A stretch of 32,612 nt of DNA, from assembly GCA_011523425.1 (NCBI GenBank), contig WTGU01000032.1, positions 1 through 32,612 of the forward strand. The letters run 5' to 3'. Of the stretch, positions 1-10,911 are shown one piece after another. Position numbers and translations under genes: made by a program. The notes beneath the pieces are model-generated. The model saw only the letters and a program-made list of their open reading frames with translations, ran no database searches and was not told where the DNA came from. Origin of the DNA: Alphaproteobacteria bacterium. Lineage in GTDB: Bacteria > Pseudomonadota > Alphaproteobacteria > UBA828. How positions within the stretch are numbered: position 1 is the first letter of the stretch; every line of letters starts with the position of its first letter.

Positions 1-5
1 GCTCT

Positions 6-33
6 CCCTCTCCGCCCCCGGGGGCGGAGAGGG
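6..33. repeat. Perfect 28-bp palindrome, REP-like intergenic repeat
   Basis: Two 14-base arms (6-19 and 20-33) are exact reverse complements with no spacer, and a G-rich tail follows to about position 50. Palindromes of this CCCTCTCC/GGAGAGGG type are common interspersed intergenic repeats in GC-rich proteobacteria. It lies just beyond the stop of the leftmost permease gene. It could act as a transcript-end hairpin or mRNA stabiliser for that minus-strand operon. No T-tract is seen. Confidence 0.6.
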
Positions 34-126
34 CCGGGGTGAGGTGGGGGAGTCTTCAGCCGCACCGCATCCGGACGGGAGGAGCGTGCGACAACCGAAC
101 GCGACCCCGTCCGGTCAGAATTTGCT

Positions 127-1182
127 CTAGGCTCGAGAGCGGCCGGGGATGCGATCCACCAGGCGGGTGTAGAGGTTGCGCAGCTGGGCGGTAACCCCTT
201 CCGGCACCGCGAGCACGAACAGCACCAGGATGACGCCGAGGATCAGGTTGACGTCGACGCTCTGCTGCGTGCCGAGCTCGATGGTCACGAAGCCGAGGAT
301 CATCGCGCCCACCAGCGGCCCCACCAGGGTGCCGAGCCCGCCGACGACGACCCAGATGATGATCTGCGCGCTGAAGCCGAGGTCGAAGACGGTGGGGCTG
401 ACGTAGGAGTTCCAGTTGGCGTAGAGGACGCCCGCGAGCCCCGCCACCGCGCCGCCGATGCCGAAGGTCGCCATCTTGTAGAGCCGCGTGTCGTAGCCGA
501 GCAGCTCGGCCCGCAGCTCGTTCTCGCGCACCGCCGCCACTGCACGGCCGAAGCTGGAGTACATGGTGAGGCGCAGCCCCACATAGACCAGCAGCAGGCA
601 GATCCCGGTGATGAGGAACATGTCCTCGGGCCAGATCATGCGCATGGGATCGCCCGGCGTGTTGATGGGGGGAAGCGCCGGCATGCCGTTGAAGCCGCCG
701 AGATGGGCGGTGCCGATGGTGTACTCGTAGCCGGCCGTGTGGCCCAGGAACTTGTAGAAGATCAGCGACACCACGAGGGTGATGACCGCCACGTAGACGG
801 TGCTGATGCGGCCGTAGAACATGAAGTAGCCGAGGAAGAGGGCGAAGGCCGCGGGCACGGCCACGCCGGCGAAGAGCGCGGTCGTGCTGCCCCCCATGTT
901 GATGGAGACGACGGCGTAGGTGTAGCCGCCGAGGCCGTAGAACGCGGCCTGGCCGAAGCTGAAGATGCCGCCGTAGCCCCAGACCCAGCCGAGGCTCATG
1001 GCGAGGATGCCGTAGGCCATGAAGAGCGTCAGCTGCAGCAGGATGAAGATGTCGGAGACCACCAGCGGCAGGATGCCGATGACGAGTGCGATCGCCACCA
1101 CCAGCGCGATCGGCCCGGTGAGCGCCGGCGACAGCCGCCCGACCGTGATGCCGTCGGAATTGAAAGTGACGTTCAGAGCCAT
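127..1182 (-). CDS. ABC transporter permease, LivM/UrtC type (urea, amide or branched-chain amino acid uptake)
   Basis: This 351-residue polytopic inner-membrane protein has the LivM/UrtC layout: many hydrophobic segments, the conserved stretch GYGGIFSFGQAAFYGLGGY near residue 70, and AVRENELRAELLGYDTRLYK near residue 215, the cytoplasmic loop that docks the ATPase. It would form the translocation pore with the LivH-type permease encoded just upstream, whose end overlaps this start by 10 bases. The binding-protein gene heads the same operon. No ATPase gene is visible on this side; in this family they normally follow and may lie beyond the left window edge. The family is clear. The substrate is inferred from the binding protein and is not certain. 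Confidence 0.9.
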   Translation of the reverse strand: MALNVTFNSDGITVGRLSPALTGPIALVVAIALVIGILPLVVSDIFILLQLTLFMAYGILAMSLGWVWGYGGIFSFGQAAFYGLGGYTYAVVSINMGGSTTALFAGVAVPAAFALFLGYFMFYGRISTVYVAVITLVVSLIFYKFLGHTAGYEYTIGTAHLGGFNGMPALPPINTPGDPMRMIWPEDMFLITGICLLLVYVGLRLTMYSSFGRAVAAVRENELRAELLGYDTRLYKMATFGIGGAVAGLAGVLYANWNSYVSPTVFDLGFSAQIIIWVVVGGLGTLVGPLVGAMILGFVTIELGTQQSVDVNLILGVILVLFVLAVPEGVTAQLRNLYTRLVDRIPGRSRA

Positions 1183-2039
1183 CGGCGGAAGAACCGGCCG
1201 GTGATGCCCTGCGGCAGCAGGCGGAGCAGGATGACGGCGGCGATCAGCAGCGCGACGTCGCCCATGACCGGCGTCGTCAGGAAGGTGGTGACCTGGTTCA
1301 CGGTGCCGAAGAGCGCGGCTGCAGACGAGGTGCCGGTGACGATCGCCTCGCCGCCGCCGATCACGGTGATGAAGGCCTTGGCGATGAAGGTGACGCCCAT
1401 GGTCGGCAGGAGCCCGCTCACCGGCGCGAGCGCTGCGCCCGCGAGCCCGGTCAGCGCCGCGCCGACGCCGAAGGTGATGGTGTAGACCCGCTGCGGGCTG
1501 ATGCCGAGCGCGGCGGCCATGTCGGCGTTCTGCATCGTGCCGCGGGCGATCAGGCCGGCGCGCGTGTAGCGCAGCACGGCGAAGATCACCGCGATCACGA
1601 GGACGCCGAGGAAGATGATGTAGAGCCTGTACTGGCTCTCGACGAACTCGCCGATCTCGAAGCTGCCGAGGGGGGAGACCACGCTCTCGGTCGCGTTGCC
1701 GAAGATCGTCGTGATGACGCCGATGAAGAGCAGCGAGAGCCCCCAGGTCGCGATCAGGGTGTCCATCATGCGGCCGTAGAGGAAGCGGACGATGAAGCGC
1801 TCGACGATGACGCCGACGAGGCCGACGAAGAGCGGCGCGATGACCAGCATCGACACCCAGAAGTTGATGCCCGCCTTGGTCGAGACGACGACCGCGTAGG
1901 CGCCGAGCATCAGGAACTCGCCGTGGGCCAGGTTGATGACCCGCATCATGCCGAAGATGACCGCCAGCCCCGCGCTGATGAGCGCGAGGCTGGCGACCGT
2001 GTAGCCGATCTGGACGGCGATGATGCCGGCGAGGTCCAT
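1173..2039 (-). CDS. ABC transporter permease, LivH/UrtB type
   Basis: This 288-residue integral membrane protein carries LivH/UrtB hallmarks: GMMRVINLAHGEFLMLGAY near residue 30, the loop GTMQNADMAAALGI near residue 167, and a C-terminal LRLLPQGITG. It would pair with the downstream LivM-type permease to form the channel of an importer. It follows the binding-protein gene by 26 bases and overlaps the next gene by 10, so the three genes read as one minus-strand operon. No good Shine-Dalgarno sequence precedes the ATG at 2039, so the exact start is less certain, though it matches the usual family N-terminus. Confidence 0.9.
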   Translation of the reverse strand: MDLAGIIAVQIGYTVASLALISAGLAVIFGMMRVINLAHGEFLMLGAYAVVVSTKAGINFWVSMLVIAPLFVGLVGVIVERFIVRFLYGRMMDTLIATWGLSLLFIGVITTIFGNATESVVSPLGSFEIGEFVESQYRLYIIFLGVLVIAVIFAVLRYTRAGLIARGTMQNADMAAALGISPQRVYTITFGVGAALTGLAGAALAPVSGLLPTMGVTFIAKAFITVIGGGEAIVTGTSSAAALFGTVNQVTTFLTTPVMGDVALLIAAVILLRLLPQGITGRFFRRWL

Positions 2040-2065
2040 GATCGGTAACTAAGGCTCGGTCGGGG

Positions 2066-3307
2066 TCAGTCGACCTCGATCCTGTACTGGGTCGCCTGAT
2101 CCGGGTTGCTGATCAGGTCGCAGACCGTGGCGGTATCATCGGGCGTCCTGTTCTCGGCCACCTCGACGATGTTGAAGTTGCCGCCGTTCAGCTCGGCAAT
2201 CGCCGCGCTCATGATGGTGTGGTGGGTCGGCGGATCCATCGTCACCGTGCCGCCCGGCCCCTCGACCGAGATCCCGGTCTCCAGCGCCTCGATCACCGCC
2301 ATGCGGTCGATGGTGCCGGCCTGCTCGACCGCCTTCTTCCACATGTTGACCGAGTTGTAGGTGCAGATCGCGAGCGTGCCGATCTCCGCCGCATCGGCGC
2401 CGTAGCGGGCGCGCCACTTCTCCAGGAACGCGTGGTTCGCCGGCGAGTCGATGCTCTGGAAGTAGTGGTAGGAGCACATGATGCCCTCGGACTCCTCGGC
2501 CGAGACGAAGGCGTTCTCCCACGGCCCGAACACGGTGGAGGCCACCGGGATCTTGTCCTGCATGCCGGCTGCCGGCCACTGCCGGTAGAAGCCGATGTGG
2601 TTGCCGCCCACCAGCGCCGAGACCACCAGGTCCGGGTCGGCCTGCTGGATCTTGGTGATGGTCGAGGCGAAGTCGCCGACATCGAGGGGGAAGAACTCCT
2701 CGGCGATCACCTCGCCGCCGAAGTCCTTCGCGTACTTCTTGATCCAGTCGGCGGTGATCTGGCCGTAGATGTAATCGGCGGCGATGGTGTAGACGGTCTT
2801 CGCGCCGAACTTGTCCATCGCGTACTTCAGCAGCGGGCCGTTGATCTGGGCCGGCGTCTCCGCGTTGCAGAAGACGGTGCGGTCGCAGACGCCGCCCTCG
2901 TAGAAGGTGCTGTAGAAGTAGAGCTTGCGGAAGCGGTCGAAGACCGGGCGAATGGACTCGCGGGACGCGCTGGTGATGCCGCCGAAGATCACGTCGGCCT
3001 TGTCGGCCGTCGCCAGCCGCTGCGCGTACTGCGAGTAGTTGGCCATCGTCGACTGGGCGTCGTACTCGATCAGCTCGAGCTGCTGCCCGAGCACGCCGCC
3101 GCCGGCGTTGATCTCGTCGACCGCGAACACGAGGGCGTCGGCCATCTCGTTGCCGTAGATGCCGATCACGCCGGTGCGGTCGTGCAGTCCGCCGACCCTG
3201 ATGGTGTCGGCGCGGGCCGGCTTCACGATCACGGTCGGCACCGCGGCCACCGCAGCGCCGCCGATCCCGGCCGCCTTGAGGAACGTTCGGCGATTGACCT
3301 TGCTCAT
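2066..3307 (-). CDS. Periplasmic substrate-binding protein of a urea/short-chain-amide type ABC importer
   Basis: This 413-residue protein belongs to the Leu/Ile/Val-type periplasmic binding family, in the subgroup with UrtA, AmiC and FmdD. The start at 3307 is chosen because GGGAGG lies a few bases upstream and because translation then begins with a twin-arginine leader (R6-R7, RRTFLK, hydrophobic stretch, cleavage probably after ARA at 31-33). An open frame extends 57 codons further upstream but lacks family similarity. The mature part starts DTIRVGGLHDRTG and contains YFYSTFYEGG, corresponding to the amide/urea-binding YEG region. It heads an operon with two permeases and diverges from a TetR gene. 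The ligand (urea, amide or other) cannot be fixed from sequence. Confidence 0.88.
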   Translation of the reverse strand: MSKVNRRTFLKAAGIGGAAVAAVPTVIVKPARADTIRVGGLHDRTGVIGIYGNEMADALVFAVDEINAGGGVLGQQLELIEYDAQSTMANYSQYAQRLATADKADVIFGGITSASRESIRPVFDRFRKLYFYSTFYEGGVCDRTVFCNAETPAQINGPLLKYAMDKFGAKTVYTIAADYIYGQITADWIKKYAKDFGGEVIAEEFFPLDVGDFASTITKIQQADPDLVVSALVGGNHIGFYRQWPAAGMQDKIPVASTVFGPWENAFVSAEESEGIMCSYHYFQSIDSPANHAFLEKWRARYGADAAEIGTLAICTYNSVNMWKKAVEQAGTIDRMAVIEALETGISVEGPGGTVTMDPPTHHTIMSAAIAELNGGNFNIVEVAENRTPDDTATVCDLISNPDQATQYRIEVD

Positions 3308-3397
3308 CGTTATCCTCCCTGTCTCGGTGCATCCTGCCGCCCGTGCCGGACGCGGCGCGGCCGGGCGCCGGCGTCCTCGCGCGGCGCAGTGGGAGCG

Positions 3398-3426
3398 ATG
3401 GTAGCCACCTTGCCGCCGCGCCACAA
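3398..3426 (-). promoter_or_regulatory. Possible sigma70-type promoter for the first ABC operon
   Basis: Read on the minus strand, TTGTGG (3421-3426) and TACCAT (3398-3403) are 17 bases apart. They match the -35 and -10 consensus at 3 and 4 of 6 positions. This would give a leader of about 80 bases before the binding-protein gene. The match is modest and the assignment is tentative. Confidence 0.25.
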
Positions 3427-3475
3427 TCGGCAGCGGCGCGGGCGACGCTCCCCCGCGGCGAGAGGCGGAATCGAA

Positions 3476-3500
3476 CAAACGCTTGCCCGAACGCGCTCGG
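3476..3500. promoter_or_regulatory. Candidate TetR operator: two adjacent imperfect palindromes
   Basis: CCGAACGCGCTCGG (3487-3500) reads the same on both strands at 12 of 14 positions. CAAACGCTTG (3476-3485) does so at 8 of 10. Both lie between the divergent transporter and TetR genes and overlap the proposed TetR promoter, where an autorepressor would be expected to bind. This is inference from position and symmetry only. Confidence 0.35.
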
Positions 3501-3511
3501 TCAGAAATTAT
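3483..3511 (+). promoter_or_regulatory. Candidate promoter for the TetR gene, giving a leaderless transcript
   Basis: TTGCCC (3483-3488) and AATTAT (3506-3511) are separated by 17 bases, and each matches consensus at 4 of 6 positions. Transcription would begin at about 3518, two bases before the GTG start at 3520. This agrees with the absence of any Shine-Dalgarno sequence there. Confidence 0.35.
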
Positions 3512-3519
3512 CGTGAGCC

Positions 3520-4104
3520 GTGGCCACGTCCGACGCGAAACGCAGGGACAACCGGCGGGGGCGCATCCTCGATGCCGCCGCCGTGCAGTTCGCGCGCTCC
3601 GGCTACAGCGCCACCTCGGTCCGCGACATCGCCGCGGCCGCCGGAATCCTCCCCGGCTCGATGTACTACCACTTCGCGTCGAAGGAGGACCTGCTGGCGG
3701 CGGTTCACGAGACCGGAATCCGGCGGATCAAGGAGCGGGTGCTCGCGGCCGTCGAGACGGCGGACGACCCCTGGGGCAGGCTCGAGGCCGCCTGCGCCGC
3801 CCACGTCGAGACCCTGCACCAGAGCAAGGAGTACGGCTCGGTCATCGCCACCGAGTTCCCGCGCCGCCATTCGCCGAAGCTGCGCCAGCGCATGATCGAG
3901 GAGCGGGACGACTACGAGAGCGTCTTCCGCCGGCTGATCGACGAGCTCCCGCTGCCGCCCGGCATCAGCCGCAAGTATTTCCGCCTCGCGCTGATCGGCG
4001 CCATGGCCTGGTCGATCGCCTGGTACAGGCCGGGCGAGGATTCGGCGGAGGAGATCGCGCGCCAGATCGTCAACCTGTTCCGCCCGGCGGCCGATCCGGG
4101 ATGA
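3520..4104 (+). CDS. TetR/AcrR-family transcriptional regulator
   Basis: This 194-residue protein has a classical TetR N-terminal DNA-binding domain: RRGRILDAAAVQFARSGYSA, then helix-turn-helix TSVRDIAAAAGILPGSMYYH at about residues 32-51 and FASKEDLL. The C-terminal two thirds is the helical ligand domain. Translation starts at GTG 3520 with no visible Shine-Dalgarno sequence. The stop overlaps the start of the next gene (ATGA), so it is co-translated with the first short-chain dehydrogenase. It probably controls that pair and perhaps the divergent ABC operon. The inducer is unknown; TetR members near dehydrogenases often sense acyl-CoA or related metabolites, but nothing here proves that. 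Confidence 0.92.
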   Translation: MATSDAKRRDNRRGRILDAAAVQFARSGYSATSVRDIAAAAGILPGSMYYHFASKEDLLAAVHETGIRRIKERVLAAVETADDPWGRLEAACAAHVETLHQSKEYGSVIATEFPRRHSPKLRQRMIEERDDYESVFRRLIDELPLPPGISRKYFRLALIGAMAWSIAWYRPGEDSAEEIARQIVNLFRPAADPG

Positions 4105-4877
4105 GGCTCGCGGGCAAGGTCGCGGTGGTGACCGGGGCGGCCCGCGGCATCGGCGCCGCCTGCGCCCGGCGCTTCGCCGCCGAGGGGGCGGACGTCGTGC
4201 TCGCCGACATCCTGGAGGACGACGGCGAGGCGACGGCCGAGGCGATCCGCGCGGGCGGCGGTGCCGCCGCCTTCCTCGCCTGCGATACGGGCGACGGCGC
4301 GCAGGCGCGCGCGCTCATCGAGCGCACGCTCGCGCGCCACGGGCGCATCGACGTGCTGGTGAACAACGCCGCCATCTTCACCGTGCAGGACTTCCTCGAC
4401 GTGAGCGAGGAGGACTTCGACAGCGTGCTGAGGGTCAACCTGAAGGGCTACTTCCTGGTGGGGCAGGCGGCGGCGCGGGCGATGGCGGCGGCAGGCTCCG
4501 GCAGCATCATCAACATGTCCTCGGTCAACGGGGTCATGGCGATCGAGACGATCGCGCCCTACGTCGTCAGCAAGGGCGGGGTCAACCAGCTCACCGCGGT
4601 GATGGCGCTGGCGCTGGCGCCCAAGGGCGTGCGCGTGAACGCGATCGGTCCGGGCACGATCCTGACCGAGTTGTCTGGTACGCTGCTGACCGACGAGGCG
4701 GCGCGGCGCCGCGTGCTCTCGCGCACGCCGATGGGCCGCATCGGCCGGCCGGAGGAGATCGCGGGCATCGCCGTCTTCCTGGCGAGCGAGGATTCGTCCT
4801 ATGTCACGGGCCAGGTGATCTACGCCGACGGCGGGCGCATGCGGCTCAACTACACCGTGCCGGTGGCGGAGGGGTAG
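4101..4877 (+). CDS. Short-chain dehydrogenase/reductase, FabG-like
   Basis: This 258-residue classical SDR is a cytoplasmic NAD(P)(H)-dependent oxidoreductase. The cofactor motif TGAARGIG is at about residues 12-19, VLADI follows with an acidic residue at the end of beta-2 (favouring NAD(H)), and VNNAA is the structural motif. The catalytic residues are Ser141, Tyr154 and Lys158 (YVVSK). The end, GQVIYADGGRMR, is typical of the family. The start at 4101 overlaps the TetR stop by four bases, which chooses it over a longer upstream frame. The substrate is not deducible; a second SDR follows after 44 bases. Confidence 0.92.
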   Translation: MRLAGKVAVVTGAARGIGAACARRFAAEGADVVLADILEDDGEATAEAIRAGGGAAAFLACDTGDGAQARALIERTLARHGRIDVLVNNAAIFTVQDFLDVSEEDFDSVLRVNLKGYFLVGQAAARAMAAAGSGSIINMSSVNGVMAIETIAPYVVSKGGVNQLTAVMALALAPKGVRVNAIGPGTILTELSGTLLTDEAARRRVLSRTPMGRIGRPEEIAGIAVFLASEDSSYVTGQVIYADGGRMRLNYTVPVAEG

Positions 4878-4921
4878 GGGACGGGCAGCCGTCCCGCCGG
4901 CGCAGGACAGGGAGCGCAGCC

Positions 4922-5659
4922 ATGGCGGACGAGCGGAGGACGCTGATCCTCACCGGCGCGAGCCAGGGGATCGGACACGCGACGGTCAAGCGCTTCAGCG
5001 CGGCCGGCTGGCGGGTGATTACCGCCTCGCGCCGGGCCTTCTCGGAGGATTGCCCCTGGGAGGCCGGGCCCGAGGACCATATCCGGATCGACCTCGCCGA
5101 TCCCGAGGACGTGAAGCGCGGCATCGAGGAGATGCGCGCCCGCCTCGATGGCGCGCCGCTGAGCGCGCTGGTGAACAATGCGGGGATCTCGCCCAAGAGC
5201 GGAGACGGCGCGCGCCTCGACAGCCTGAGCACCGATCTCGACCTCTGGCGGGAGGTCTTCCAGGTCAATTTCTACGCGCCGCTCGCGCTGGCGCGCGGCC
5301 TCTTCGAGGAGCTGAAGCAGGGTCAGGGCAGCGTCGTCAACGTGACCTCGATCGCGGGCGGCCGGGTCCACCGCTTCGCCGGCAGCGCCTATGCCACCTC
5401 GAAGGCGGCGCTCGCTTCGCTCACCCGCGAGATGGCGGCGGATTTCGGCCCTCTCGGCATCCGCGTCAACGCCATCGCGCCGGGCGAGATCGACACGCCC
5501 ATCCTCTCGCCGGGCAGCGACGATCTGCTGCCGGCCATTCCCATGGCCAGGCTGGGCAAGCCCTCGGAGGTGGCGTCGGCGATCTACTTCCTCTGCTCGG
5601 ACACCGCCGCCTACATCACCGGCGGCGAGCTGCACGTGAACGGCGGCGAGCACGTCTGA
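4922..5659 (+). CDS. Short-chain dehydrogenase/reductase
   Basis: This 245-residue classical SDR has the cofactor loop TGASQGIG near residue 12, LVNNAGISP, catalytic Ser143 and Tyr157-x3-Lys161 (YATSK), then NAIAPGEIDTPIL and the C-terminal ITGGELHVNGG. ASRRAF at the end of beta-2 carries basic residues, which favours NADP(H), unlike the SDR upstream. The ATG at 4922 follows GGGAGC at a workable distance. It probably forms an operon with the TetR gene and the first SDR. The two reductases could work on successive intermediates, but this is inference. Confidence 0.92.
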   Translation: MADERRTLILTGASQGIGHATVKRFSAAGWRVITASRRAFSEDCPWEAGPEDHIRIDLADPEDVKRGIEEMRARLDGAPLSALVNNAGISPKSGDGARLDSLSTDLDLWREVFQVNFYAPLALARGLFEELKQGQGSVVNVTSIAGGRVHRFAGSAYATSKAALASLTREMAADFGPLGIRVNAIAPGEIDTPILSPGSDDLLPAIPMARLGKPSEVASAIYFLCSDTAAYITGGELHVNGGEHV

Positions 5660-5681
5660 GTGGGCATGGCGCCCGAGAGTG

Positions 5682-5758
5682 TGGCGCGCCCGGCAGGATT
5701 CGAACCTGCGACCCCAAGCTTAGAAGGCTCGTGCTCTATCCCACTGAGCTACGGGCGC
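5682..5758 (-). tRNA. tRNA-Arg (anticodon TCT)
   Basis: Read on the minus strand, a full cloverleaf folds. The 7-bp acceptor pairs GCGCCCG with CGGGCGC. The D-arm is GCTC/GAGC. The anticodon stem CGAGC/GCTTG holds loop CTTCTAA, giving anticodon TCT (5722-5724 on the plus strand), which reads AGA and AGG. The T-arm is GCAGG-TTCGAAT-CCTGC. Discriminator G and the 3' CCA are encoded. It sits in the gap between the second SDR and the aminotransferase. No duplicated 3' end or integrase is seen nearby, so there is no sign that it is used as an attachment site. Confidence 0.96.
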
Positions 5759-5841
5759 CCGTCGCCCGCCGTTCCTAGCACGATCGGCGCCAAATGTGAC
5801 CGACCATCGGCGCGCCGGCCGCCGCGCTGCCGTCGGCCCGC

Positions 5842-7023
<1,182 letters not shown>

Positions 7024-7095
7024 GCGCGCCTCCCTTTCCGGCCCCGTCGTGAGCGGCGCGCATCATGCCACCAAAGCACGGTGTGCGGAACCTGA

Positions 7096-7503
<408 letters not shown>

Positions 7504-7572
7504 GCGCGCGAGCGCGCCGGCGCGGGCGTCGGGCGCCGCATGCGCAGACCGAGAGGCCGATGGAGCGGACAG

Positions 7573-8982
7573 ATGAGCGATAGCGACAGCGTCCTGGAGA
7601 TGATCGAGAAGAACGAGGTCCAGTTCGTGGACTTCCGGTTCACCGACCCTCGCGGCAAGTGGCAGCACATGACCCAGGCGGTGCGCACCGTCGACGAGGA
7701 GGTGCTCGACGACGGCATCATGTTCGACGGCTCCTCCATCGCCGGCTGGAAGGAGATCCACCAGTCCGACATGGTGCTCAAGCCGGACCCGGCGAGCGCG
7801 GTGATGGACCCGTTCTCGGCGCTGCCGCAGATGATCCTGACCTGCGACGTGATCGAGCCGTCGACCGGACAGGCCTATGACCGCTGCCCGCGCTGCGTGG
7901 CCAAGAAGGCGGAAATCTATCTCGCCTATTCCGGGCTGGGCGATACGGCCTTCTTCGGGCCGGAGGCGGAGTTCTTCGTCTTCGACGACGTGCGCTACAA
8001 GGTCTCGATGAACGAGACCTACTACATGCTCGACCAGGAGGAGGGGCCCTACAACACGGGCCGCGCCTACGAGGAGGGCAACGTCGGGCACCGCCCGCCG
8101 ACGAAGGGCGGCTACGTGCCGGTGCCGCCGATCGATTCGATGAACGACATGCGGGCCGAGATGGTCACCCACCTGGCGGGCATGGGCGTCAAGGTGGAGA
8201 AGCACCACCACGAGGTCGCGCCCAGCCAGAACGAGCTCGGGGTCGAGTTCGGCACTCTGCTCCAGGCCGCCGACCAGCTCCAGATCCAGAAGTACGTGGT
8301 GCATATGACCGCGCACAGCTACGGCAAGAGCGCGACCTACATGCCCAAGCCCGTCTTCGGCGACAACGGCTCCGGCATGCACGTGCACCAGTCGATCTGG
8401 AAGGACGGCAAGCCGCTGTTCGCGGGCGCGGGCTACGCCGACCTGTCGGACATGGCGCTCTACTATATCGGCGGGGTGATCCGCCACGCGCGGGCCATCA
8501 ACGCCTTCACCAACCCGACGACCAACAGCTACAAGCGGCTGGTGCCGGGCTACGAGGCGCCGGTGCTGCTGGCCTATTCGGCGCGCAACCGCTCCGCCTC
8601 GTGCCGCATTCCCTACGCGGCGAGCCCCAAGGGCAAGCGGGTCGAGGTGCGCTTCCCCGATCCCTCGGCCAACCCCTATCTCAGCTTCGCCGCCATGCTG
8701 ATGGCGGGGATCGACGGCATCGAGAACAAGATCCATCCGGGCGACGCGATGGACAAGAACCTCTACGACCTGCCGCCGGAGGAGCTGAAGGACGTGCCGA
8801 CCGTGTGCGGCAACCTGGGCCAGGCGCTGGACGCGCTCGACGCGGACCGCGACTTCCTGAAGAAGGGCGACGTCTTCACGGACGACCTGATCGACGGCTA
8901 TCTCGAGCTCAAGCGGGAGGAGCAGACGGCCTTCCTGATGTCCCCGCATCCCATCGAGTTCGAGATGTACTACTCCGTCTGA
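7573..8982 (+). CDS. glnA: Glutamine synthetase, type I (GSI-beta)
   Basis: This 469-residue enzyme is full length for dodecameric bacterial GSI. It makes glutamine from glutamate, ammonia and ATP. The beta-grasp signature FDGSSIAGW is near residue 55, metal and ATP residues lie in [16 protein letters not shown], and the substrate loop NRSASCRIP is present. The adenylylation tyrosine is Tyr398 in NLYDLPPEE (position 397 in mature numbering), so the enzyme should be controlled by GlnE adenylylation, in turn governed by the adjacent PII. GGAG lies eight bases before ATG 7573. An in-frame ATG 11 codons earlier would add a tail foreign to the family. Confidence 0.97.
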   Translation: MSDSDSVLEMIEKNEVQFVDFRFTDPRGKWQHMTQAVRTVDEEVLDDGIMFDGSSIAGWKEIHQSDMVLKPDPASAVMDPFSALPQMILTCDVIEPSTGQAYDRCPRCVAKKAEIYLAYSGLGDTAFFGPEAEFFVFDDVRYKVSMNETYYMLDQEEGPYNTGRAYEEGNVGHRPPTKGGYVPVPPIDSMNDMRAEMVTHLAGMGVKVEKHHHEVAPSQNELGVEFGTLLQAADQLQIQKYVVHMTAHSYGKSATYMPKPVFGDNGSGMHVHQSIWKDGKPLFAGAGYADLSDMALYYIGGVIRHARAINAFTNPTTNSYKRLVPGYEAPVLLAYSARNRSASCRIPYAASPKGKRVEVRFPDPSANPYLSFAAMLMAGIDGIENKIHPGDAMDKNLYDLPPEELKDVPTVCGNLGQALDALDADRDFLKKGDVFTDDLIDGYLELKREEQTAFLMSPHPIEFEMYYSV

Positions 8983-9002
8983 CCGGCCGGCGCGCGGGCC
9001 GG
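8983..9002 (+). terminator. GC-rich hairpin directly after glnA
   Basis: CCGGCC (8983-8988) and GGCCGG (8997-9002) can pair around an 8-base loop immediately after the glnA stop. No T-tract follows. It may attenuate transcription into the small genes downstream or simply protect the glnBA message. Confidence 0.35.
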
Positions 9003-9045
9003 CGGGCGCGGGCCATCCGCGCCTGCCGCCCGCGCCCCGCCGCCC

Positions 9046-9258
9046 GTGCCGGAGCGCTCGTCCGCCGTGCCGATCCAGATCGCCGTCGGCCTCGTATTCG
9101 GGGCGCTGCTGTTCTACCCCGCCTTGCGCATCTGCCGGCGTGCCGGGGTGCGCTGGCCGCTCGCGCTGGTGGTCTTCGTGCCCCTGATCGGGCCGCTCGT
9201 CCTGCTGGCGCTGCTCGCCTTCATGGTCTGGCCCAACGATCCCTACGGGAAGCGCTGA
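9046..9258 (+). CDS. Small two-helix membrane protein, unknown function
   Basis: This protein of up to 70 residues has two hydrophobic segments: about residues 8-27 (VPIQIAVGLVFGALLFYP) and 38-62 (WPLALVVFVPLIGPLVLLAL). They are separated by a short basic loop CRRAGVR, and the tail is WPNDPYGKR. It starts at GTG, either 9046 or the in-frame GTG at 9067. GGAG at 9051-9054 precedes the second, though at a long distance. The layout resembles the protein encoded four bases downstream, suggesting two related small inner-membrane proteins. It lies between glnA and argG. No function is known to me. Confidence 0.6.
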   Translation: MPERSSAVPIQIAVGLVFGALLFYPALRICRRAGVRWPLALVVFVPLIGPLVLLALLAFMVWPNDPYGKR

Positions 9259-9261
9259 GCC

Positions 9262-9628
9262 GTGATCGGCGTTCTGCAGTACCTCGCGGTCGTGGTCATC
9301 GCGATGTGGATGTTCTGGCGCATCTTCAACAAGGCCGGCCGCTCGCCCTGGTGGTCCCATCTCATGCTGATTCCCATCGTCGGCCTGTTCACGCCGATCC
9401 ATATCGGGATGGGCCTTCTGCTCGGCGTGCCGCTGGCGATGATCTGGGTCTTCGCCTTCTCGCCCTGGCCCTCGATCGACAATCCGCCCCCGGTCTCCGA
9501 CAGGCCGGGCTACGAGCCGCCCGCGCCGGAGCGCTTCAGGGGCCCGTTCAGATGGACCAGGCGGCCGGGCGCCCAGGGCGGCCGCAGGAGCCGAGGGGTC
9601 ACCCGCGTGCGGGAAAGGAGACGCGACG

Positions 9629-9636
<8 letters not shown>
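9262..9636 (+). CDS. Small membrane protein with Pro/Arg-rich tail, unknown function
   Basis: This 124-residue protein starts at GTG 9262. It has two hydrophobic segments: residues 1-20 ([19 protein letters not shown]) and about 33-67 ([20 protein letters not shown] onwards). They are separated by [11 protein letters not shown], which parallels the CRRAGVRWP loop of the preceding protein. The C-terminal half is proline- and arginine-rich and probably cytoplasmic. Its stop overlaps the argG start by eight bases, so the two are likely co-transcribed. Such short proteins with a KAGxxxWW-type loop recur in bacteria without assigned function. Confidence 0.65.
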
Positions 9637-10840
<1,204 letters not shown>

Positions 10841-10865
10841 GCCCGCCGCCGCGCGCGACAACCGG

Positions 10866-10890
10866 GCCGGCCGTGCTATGCTCGGCCGGC
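10866..10890 (+). terminator. Hairpin after argG, possible terminator
   Basis: GCCGGCCG (10866-10873) pairs perfectly with CGGCCGGC (10883-10890) across a 9-base loop, 25 bases beyond the argG stop. No run of T follows. It would separate argG from the next gene, which has its own ribosome site. Confidence 0.45.
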
Positions 10891-10911
10891 GGCGCAACGG
10901 GGGATGGAGCC

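Noticed and set aside
3308-3478. 57-residue N-terminal extension of the first binding protein
   Set aside because: A strong GGGAGG site and a twin-arginine leader begin at 3307. The upstream extension is arginine- and alanine-rich filler and would bury the export signal.
5682-5758. tRNA-Arg as an integration site for a mobile island
   Set aside because: No integrase, no repeated copy of the tRNA 3' end and no change in gene character on either side.
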